NCBI GenBank assembly: GCA_963576725.1
Contig: OY755240.1
Span: 64,444,412-64,508,411 of the forward strand
From: Azorinus chamasolen
Taxonomy: Eukaryota; Mollusca; Bivalvia; Cardiida; Solecurtidae
Direction: 5' to 3'
DNA length: 64,000 bases
Shown: piece by piece, positions 11,401 to 20,400 of the stretch
How the letters are laid out: the number at the start of each line of letters is the position of its first letter
How positions within the stretch are numbered: position 1 is the first letter of the stretch
Made by a program: the position numbers and the translations under genes
The notes under the pieces: generated by a model
Databases searched by the model: none
What the model was told of the DNA's origin: nothing
What the model saw: the letters and a program-made list of their open reading frames with translations, nothing else

Positions 11401-14400
11401 GGCGTTGATTACCGGTTATGATATTTTCTTGCTCTCGGAACACCTCTGCTATTTTCTACGGAATAGACCGAACCCTGACGAAATAATATAAGACGAGTAG
11501 TTTCGAATGATCTTTCTTGCAGATGGCGCTAAGAAATTTGAAATGCTTCTTCTAGCATCGATTAAAACACAAGCATTGTGTGATAATGGCAAGGTATAGA
11601 GCTGTTGAATTTGATTAGTATTGTGATTATGTTTCACTTAATTCTATCATGCATTGTATTCCTTAACATTTTCCCAGTTGAATATTCATATAAGAAATAA
11701 TGACGTCATGCATTTTATTAGCTGAAGTTTTTAAAGACATATATGCACACATATTAATTAACCATAAATTGATTGATACTACATGTACATATCTGTGACT
11801 AACACCTGTAACCCTTTACTCCGGGAATATTTATGCAAGAAATAATGACGTCATGAATATTTAATTAATTGTTTTTTTGACAATGACACTATGAATAAGA
11901 GAATTTTTATCCTGATGGAAATGTAGAATTATCTTAATATTTATAAGCAAACAGTGCAGACCCTGATCAGACGGCTCCTTTAGGAGCCGTCCAATTTGGG
12001 TCTACTTTGTAAAGTCGTTTGGTTATGTTTTTATCGGGTTTTACGTCATTTTAACAGTGAAGACAGGCCCTATATAATACATGTATTCATTTACCCTTTC
12101 GGCGCCAAATTTCTAATTGTCGTCTGCAATCCAAGCTTGTTAAATCATTCAGTAAAGTAAGTTAATTAGATAAATGAATGCAAATTTTAAAGGAATAAAG
12201 CACATTTATAGAAATAGAGATTGAGACAAAAAGTGAAGACCCTGATCAGACGCCACCTTGAAAATAACTGGGACTGCACTATTTGTCGTGGTGTATTTAT
12301 GCGACATTGACGTTGAAAGCTTTAAGGAAAATGGTTAAATGGATTAAGCAAAACACATACGTTTGCATTTGCAAATAGGACAGCCGTCCTTGCCGGTCTC
12401 AAATCCATTAACACAGAGCATTTCACACATAGGACCGCACTTTTTAGGCGGTAGAATCGGTGGGCCACCTGAAGCAGAGCAGTGGTGTCAGTTATCGTTC
12501 CTGACACATGCGCGTGAATTTCGTAACTATGTTTATATCGTTACCAAATGAAACAGTCGCTGTCTTATATTGCAGATGATCGTTAATGGTCCCACTGAAG
12601 AAATTTACGAAAGTTACTTCGATTGTCTCTGAACAAGAACAAAAATAATTTAACGTTTAGTCTGCTGTGGGCGGACGAGTGATTACATGTACCTATGCAA
12701 ACAGTTTGGATCCAGATGAGACGCCGAGTAACTCGGCGTCTCATCAGGATCCAAACTGTTTGTCGCCATGAGAGCATTTTTGTACACAGAATATAGCTAG
12801 CATTTTGAAAATGTAGTCGGTGAAAAGGTATGTACAAATAATTTGCTCAGCAGGCTAAAGGTTAAAGTGATGTGGGTGGCAATGGTTATTTGATCTGTGT
12901 TATATACAGTAGAACCAGTCTTTTTAAAAGCGGCCTTCGAAAAGAGGTCAAATTAGGGGCCTGTAATGCATGTGGTAGCTTAAAACAGGACAAAGTAATG
13001 CAGAAAGGGCAAGACAAAAATACAAGTCAATTATTGATATGCAGATTCTTACACAGTACAGTCTGTCTTTGGTGGCCACCAGGAAGATGTCTAGTTACTG
13101 ACCTGTGAGGTGGTAGCTTAATGCAGGACAAAAGTAATGTAGAAAGTTCCAATAGGAGATTTATGCATTACTTTTGCCCTGCATTAAGCAACCACCTGCT
13201 TTTTTAAGACGCCTATGTTAAAAATGATCGGCCGCTTAGGACAGGTTCTACTATATAAACAATTACCTCTACACTTGCAGATTGGGCATCCGTTTTTGTC
13301 CTTCACAAACCCATTTGGGCAGAACATCCTGCAGATAGGACCACATTTTTTGGGTGGTAGCACTGGGAATCCTGGCCGTTTACCTGAAGGAAAAAATGGT
13401 TATCGTTCCTGATCGGCATTCTAGGTGGCGCTATGACCAACTGCTTTCACTTAATAAAATACCAAACACTAGAATAGATGAACTGTCTGATCAATGTCTG
13501 TTCCTTTAACGTAATAAGTATATAGATCTGATTCTACACTGTCTGTCAGGGGCGTAGCTAGCGATACGCACTTATGCACGTGCATAGCATCAGTGTGAAA
13601 GGTGAAAACATTATTAAGGCTAAAAATTGAACTAAAATCGAAGGAATAGACTTTGATAAACGTTCTGTCTTGTCATTTAAGCTTTAACCCATTCCCTCAT
13701 ATTGAAGCCTTTTGGCGCCTCTGTAAAAGTCACCTCTTGAAACTATTTGAAACTATTGCGATAAATAGAGCATTTGTTATATTTATCACAATGGTTTAAC
13801 TCTTGCTGAATTTTAAAATACATTTCTCTTTCTTTACCCATGCCCTGTTGTATAATTACATATACTTCACTGTCTACAAATATTCCACAGTGCAATCACT
13901 GCTGTGGAGTGCACTGGCTGCACAATCAATTTGTAAATAGTGCAGACCCTGATGAGACAGCTCCTGCAGGAGCTGTCTCATCTGGGTCTTCACTATTTAC
14001 AGGTAGGTATATTGACGTGAATAGCAAGCGAAGGGTTAACAGCTAGACAGTTCTAAATTTTTCCAGTGGAGCATGCCCCCGGACCCCAATAGCCACGGTG
14101 GGTACATTACATTTGGATTCAGTTACGCTCCTGGCTGCAATAGACACAAAACCCTTGTTCGTATGCTCATTATAATAAGCCCAGCTACATGTAATTGATA
14201 TCCAAACAGGTGTTATTTCTTACAGATCATACATCAAGTAAATGGATCATCGGATAAAAGGCAAATATGCTCTAGATAAGAGATCTCCATCAAATGTGAT
14301 TTTTTTTGCGCAGCATAAAAAGAGGTTAATCATGATAAATAGTTTCCTCCGTCCCGAGTAGTTGTCGTCTGCAAATGTTGTCGTCTGCTTCCATTTTAAA

Positions 14401-17400
14401 AGTACAATTGTTATTCGATTTCTTTTGACAAACTAGTGCCAGCGTGACAAACAGTTAGGATCCTGGTAAGACGCCGAAGTATTTGGATCCAAACTGTCTG
14501 CAAATATTACACAATTGATCTAGTGGAGAACTTAACCGTAAGCTTTTTTTCACACTGAGCGAACTGGCGTCTACGTATTAAGTTAAATCTGTCCCATTTA
14601 TCACTCATGGCATAAATACGTCTTGTTGCGTTATGCCCTATTAATGCCTACATGTATGCTTCTCCGGTAACGTTTTCATTTTAGGTTTATGTGCAGTTTA
14701 ATCAATCCAAAAAAGGAATTTTAGGTCAGGACAATTTAGACATGTTTAGGCAGGTGACTGTTTAATGCAGGATGAAAGTCATACAGAAAGCTCCTAAAGG
14801 AGCTTTCTGCATGACTTTCACCCTGCATTAACCCTTTCACCGCCGCAGTCGCATAAATAGTGCAGTCCCAGATCAGGCGCCGCCTTTTCAGGGACTTCGC
14901 TATTTGTCTCAATCTCTAGCTCTATATAATAATGTGCTTTATTCCTTTGAAATTTGCATTTATTTATCTCATTTCCTTATTTTACTGAATGATTTAACAA
15001 ACTTGGATTGCAGACGACAATTAGAAAGTTGGCGCCAAAAGAGTGAAAATGACACCTGTGTAAACACCGTCACAAATATGTATTTGAAAGTCCGATGTAG
15101 AGAGATATTAATGTATATGAAAATTTATCTTTCTTTGCAGTTCAACTGGAGTCTGTCCTGTGTTTACATGTATATTGCATGGAAATGGATTCTTCTTAGC
15201 CCTTAGCCTCCTAAACGCGACCTAAGCGACATTTGCAAACAGGCCCCGAGATTATAAAACTTTTTGCTTGAGTCTGAGATCATTCTCAAGCATCTGACCA
15301 ATCAGATACTTGAGAATGATCTCAGACTCAGACTCTGAAGTTTTATAACCTTGGACGCAGCTTTGATCAAGATGAGACGCCGAGTAACTCGGCATCTTAT
15401 CAGGATCGAAGCTGTTTGACACTCTGTCAATAATATATCAAAAGCTTATTCAGAAGTAAGTGACAACGGCAACAGATCGCCATTTATGCAGACCTCATTT
15501 TCATAGCAGGCTAAGGGCTGACAACACTGTTGACCAATGTTAGCGACCTTTGAATCAGTTTTAACCTTTAGTCTGCTGGGTAAATTATTTTTACAGAATT
15601 CCTCACCTTCTACGTTTTCAAAATTCAAGCTGTAATTAATTTGTCTACCAAATTCAATCAGGGTGTCAAACTGTTAGGATTCTGATGAAACGCCGAGTTA
15701 CTCGGCGTCTCATCTGGATCCAAACTGTTTGCATATGTATTTACTCATCCGCCCATAGCAGGCTAAAGGTTAAACCAGACGAGACGCTGGGGAAACTTAT
15801 GTCTCATCAGGATCCAAACTATTTGACACCCTGATATTCTTGTTTTGAAAGAAATAGAAGAAAAATGTTCTTTTAGAATTGAAGCACGCGATCATTTTTG
15901 CCAACGAACGTAGCTTAGTTTTAACAATATCAGACGTTGTTGTCATAGTTACGAGCTCACAAACACCACCGTCTTTTATAGTGGAATGATATAGATCTGA
16001 TTCTACAGTTTCTGCCATGGCAAAAATACCATGTTTATATACATGTACCATTAAAAATCATCTAATTAATATTCATGATGTCATCTTACATGACTATTCA
16101 CGCAGCAAAGAGTTAGAACAGTTTCACTGTACATGTATAAGTATTTAACCCTTTCCCTCATATTGACGACTTTTGACGACTCTGTAAAAGTCACTTTGTG
16201 AAACCATTGTGATAAATAGAGCATTTGCTCCTATAGGAGCAAATGCTCTATTTGTCACAATGGTTTCAAACTACACAATCCTAAAAGTTTCCTTTTCTCT
16301 AGTTTATGCTCCTTTTCGTTAGAATTATTCAAAGAGGTTGTATCTAAAAATAGCCTATGGGGTAATGGGTTAAGTGCGTATGGCAATTCGTATGACTTTG
16401 TTTTTTGCACGTGCATTTGCTCTTGCTTGCGAAATGCGCATGAATAGCGGAACACTGTTTCAATAGTAGTCTTAGATTGTCGATGATCGTGAGTGTCTTT
16501 GTCGATGATCGTGAGTGTCTTTGTCGAATTCCCCCGAGTGTCGTTGAATGAGATAAACTTTTGCCTCATACAAACAAACAAGGTTGACCCAGATCAGACA
16601 AGGACTGTAGGAGTTGCTTGATCAGGGTCTGCTGTGATTGTTTATGAAATTTTAATATATCTGAGGCTACAATTTCAACAATACCAAAACCATCTATGAA
16701 CATATGCTTTTATAGAAATTCAGCTAATAATTATGCATAGTGTAATCATATCGGACATGAATATTCAACAGTTAGGGATTAAGAATTTATAGAGTTGTGG
16801 ATCACTATGGTTCTTTGGTCTGGGTAATGTTAACCCATTTCTCTCATATTGACGCCTTTTGACGCCTCTGAAAAAATCACTTTTTGAAACCACTTCGATA
16901 CATAGAGCATTTGCTCCAGTGGAGCAACATTTAATGCTCTATTTATCAAAACGGTTTCAAACCTACACCCCTCCCCATTTTTATAGTAAAAGTTCCTTTT
17001 CAGTAGATTTATTTAAAAAAAAGTTGGGTCTAAAAGTAGCCTATATGCAGAATTGGATCTAACTACTTACATCTGCAGATATCACATCCGTTTTTGTCCT
17101 TTGCAAACCCGTTCGGGCAGAACATCAAGCACATCACCGGTCTACATATCTTCTTTGGTGGCAGCACTGGTCCACCTGGAGAAAATAATCAAAGTTATCG
17201 TTTCTTGGTCGTCATTCTATAGATCTATTGCCAAACTTGTCTTAAGCAGCCATCAAACATATGTCTAATCACGGATCTGTTAGGCAGATGGTAGCTTAAT
17301 GCAGGTTAAAAGTAATACAGAAGCTCCTATAGGAGCTTTCTGTTTGCCTTTTGCCCTGCATTAAGCTTTTCCTCCATAAGTACGCCTAGTAAGATCCTGA

Positions 17401-20400
17401 CTAGACAGCTCTAATGGGACCTACTCTGTTTACAAAAGCGTGAAAATGCGTTCCTATCAGTAAAAGGGTTACGCGGCCATTAATGAAGTCCAGCTGTATG
17501 TATTTAAAGCTTAAAGAAAGGAAAACAACTTTCTGTATTACTAACGTCGGCGTACAAGTAGCTGTTTCAAGAATTCTGTTTTTAATCTGCATCTGGTCAC
17601 TTTGTAAAACCATCTTATAGCGTAGATAATATGGTCAGTTTCCTGTAGACAAAATAACAGAACAGTAAAACCCCTCTAATGCGACCACCTAAAAGAGGTA
17701 TAATTCTGAGTGGTAGAGGCAGGTGGTAGCTTAATGCAGGACAAAAGTAATGCAGAAAACTCCTCTAGGAGCTTTCTGCATTATCTTTGTCCTGCATTAA
17801 CTAACCACCTGCTTATAAAGACCACCATGTTTATTTATTATATTAAGTGATCGCATTAGAGGGGTTCTACTGTACTGAATAAAGTTGTTGTTATTATGCT
17901 GTTTACTTACTTTTGCACGTGCAAGTTGGGCATCCCCTTTTGTCCATCACGTTACCGAATGGACAGAATATCGCGCAGACTGGTCCGCACACCAACGGGG
18001 GCATTTTACGTGGCTCTAGAAACAAAGAAGCAGCATTTAGCATGCTATGGACCTTTGCATACACCGTAGATCCAAATTCACCGTCTCATCTGGACCAAAA
18101 TTGTTTAAACAAAAACGAGAAAATAACATTTGATGATTTAACCTTCGACTTCATCGGTACGCCTTTTAATACATGTACATATGCAAACAGAGTAGACCCT
18201 GATCAGGCGGCTCCTATAGGAGCCGTCTGATCAGGGTCTGCTCTGTTTGCATATAAAATAATAAGATATGTTTCTGCATTTTCTCTATTTTAACAGGTAA
18301 CAAATATGTACAAATACAAATATTCGGCAGTGAAAAGTCACATATTTCATGGGATATATTTTCCTTTACTCTTTCGTTGACAATGTCAAACGGATTGGAT
18401 ACTCACGAGACCCGGGTTACTCGGCGACTCATCTGGACCCAAACTGTAGACAAAGGTGGTTACAGAGTCGCCATTGGCAATGAAAAGGTTACGTCAACAT
18501 GTACAGTAAAAAACCTCCAAAGCGAACGTTTAATTTAGTATAAATAAAGAATTTAGATACTTATAGACAGGTGGTCGTTTATTGTATGGTGAAAGTCGTA
18601 CAGAAATCTCTGCATGACTTTCACCCTGCTTTTAACGACCACCTGTCTATAAGTATATAAATTCTTCTTTACTAGAATTCCGGTTCGGATGGGGGTTTAC
18701 TGTACAGTAAAACGTGTCATTAATACAACCACTAAAAAGAAGCATAGTTCTGGATTTTTAAAAGAGGGAGTAACTTAATGCAGGACAAAAGGTATGCATT
18801 ACTTTTACCCTTCATTAAGCAACCACACGCTTTCGCAAACAACATGTACAGTAGAAGCTGTCCTAAGCGGCCATTCATTTATTGAAGAAAGGATTTGATC
18901 TACGAAGTTTAGTGAAACGGCTCCCAGGTGATTGATGCAGTACTTTTGACCTGCATTAACCCTTCCCTGTTCTATGTTTATTCCTAATTTCAATACCTAT
19001 TGAATATCAATTCACAAAATAGTTATAAAGGAATATGGAAGGTACTACATTGTAGACATTTTAGAACGCAAAGAAACAGATCTATCAAATTCTATAAGCA
19101 AACAGAGTAGACCCAGATCAGACGGCTCCTCTATGAGCCGTCTGATCTGGGTCTACTCTGTTTGCAAATGCGTGAAAACACGTTTATATGAGGGAAAGGG
19201 TTAAGCTCTCACATGCCTTACGGATCCATAATGAGACCTTTTATAGCCGCTTAAGAACAGATTCTACTGTACATACAATATCTTTCCTTCAAATTCCATT
19301 GATCCCAAAAGTGCAGAATATTATCATATTCAGTGTAATTAAAATGCTATCGCTGCGCGCAAAAAAATGCTTTAATGGTCGTCTCCTGTCGAGATACTTT
19401 CATCAGCCAATCAGATCGTTCGTTTCACAGTGTTGAACAACATGGTATAACGTAATAAAATTTAAGGAGAGCGCTGAACAGTAAACATCTTTATTAATCC
19501 ATTCCTTCCTAGACAATTTTTAGACCCAACCTCTTTGAATTAATCTACTGAAAAGTAGCATTAACTATAGAAAAGGAGAATTTTAGAATTGTGTAGTTTT
19601 GTATCCATTGTGATAAATAGAGCTCTATTTATCACAATGATTTCAGTAAAATGAGTTTTACAAAGCGACAAAAACTCGCGAGGAGGAGAGAATGTGTTAA
19701 ACCATTTATTCCCTTATTATTCAAGAGAACTCCGTTTAGATCTTATATTGGAACCCACCCATTTGTCATGTTGAGGGGACACAACATATACAGTGAACCC
19801 TCGTTACAACGGAGGTGTTTGTTTCCAAACATGTTGCTGATATAACGAGGTTGCCGTTATAATGAGTTTAAATATGAAAGGAACCATATGGCCAGTTTTA
19901 AACTAGTACCAACAGGTGAACGCTTAATGCAAAACACAAGAAGTACAAAAAGCTCCCTTTGTTAACACATTCCCTCCTAGTGACGCATTTTGATGCCTCT
20001 GTAAAAGTCACTTTTTGAAACCATTGTGATAAATAGAGCCTATGGAGCAAATGCTCTTTTTATCACAATGGTTTCAATATAACACGATTCTAAAGTTTTC
20101 CTTTTCTCTAATAAATGCTCCTTTTCGGTAAATTTATTCAAAGAGGTTGGATCTAAAATGAGGTACTATGAGGTAATGGTTTAAAATACTTTGGATTTAT
20201 TTTTGCATGAGGCAATTGAAATAAGATAAATGGTAGTTTAGGCTTGCACTATAACGTTCATTATGTTGTGGCAATGTTCTAACCTCCATCGATTCAAAAA
20301 ACGTGAGAGTAATCAAAACTTAATTGTTATTGCAGCATCATCTAACGGATTTTTTTCTTTATTTTCGTTTTTCTCCATGATCATGTGACTGTATGTATGT

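Larger units (their letters stand above)
13550..14133 (+). mobile_element. Short hAT-end element (CAGGGGCGTAGCTA), carries TTAA-5 and TTAA-3
   Basis: Ends CAGGGGCGTAGCTA / TTACGCTCCTG match the right end of the ZMYM1-type hAT relic, so it is probably a non-autonomous derivative. It lies inside a TTAA-2 MITE (13473-14225) and itself contains a TTAA-5 copy that holds a TTAA-3 copy. I did not find a convincing 8-bp target duplication. Confidence 0.65.

Noticed and set aside
15446..15628. 60-aa minus-strand frame with several cysteines, considered as an extra exon of the inhibitor gene
   Set aside because: Its upstream part is the end of a TTAA-4 variant MITE (15561-15773), the Cys spacing fits neither antistasin nor WAP, and no phase-1 splice pair was found.
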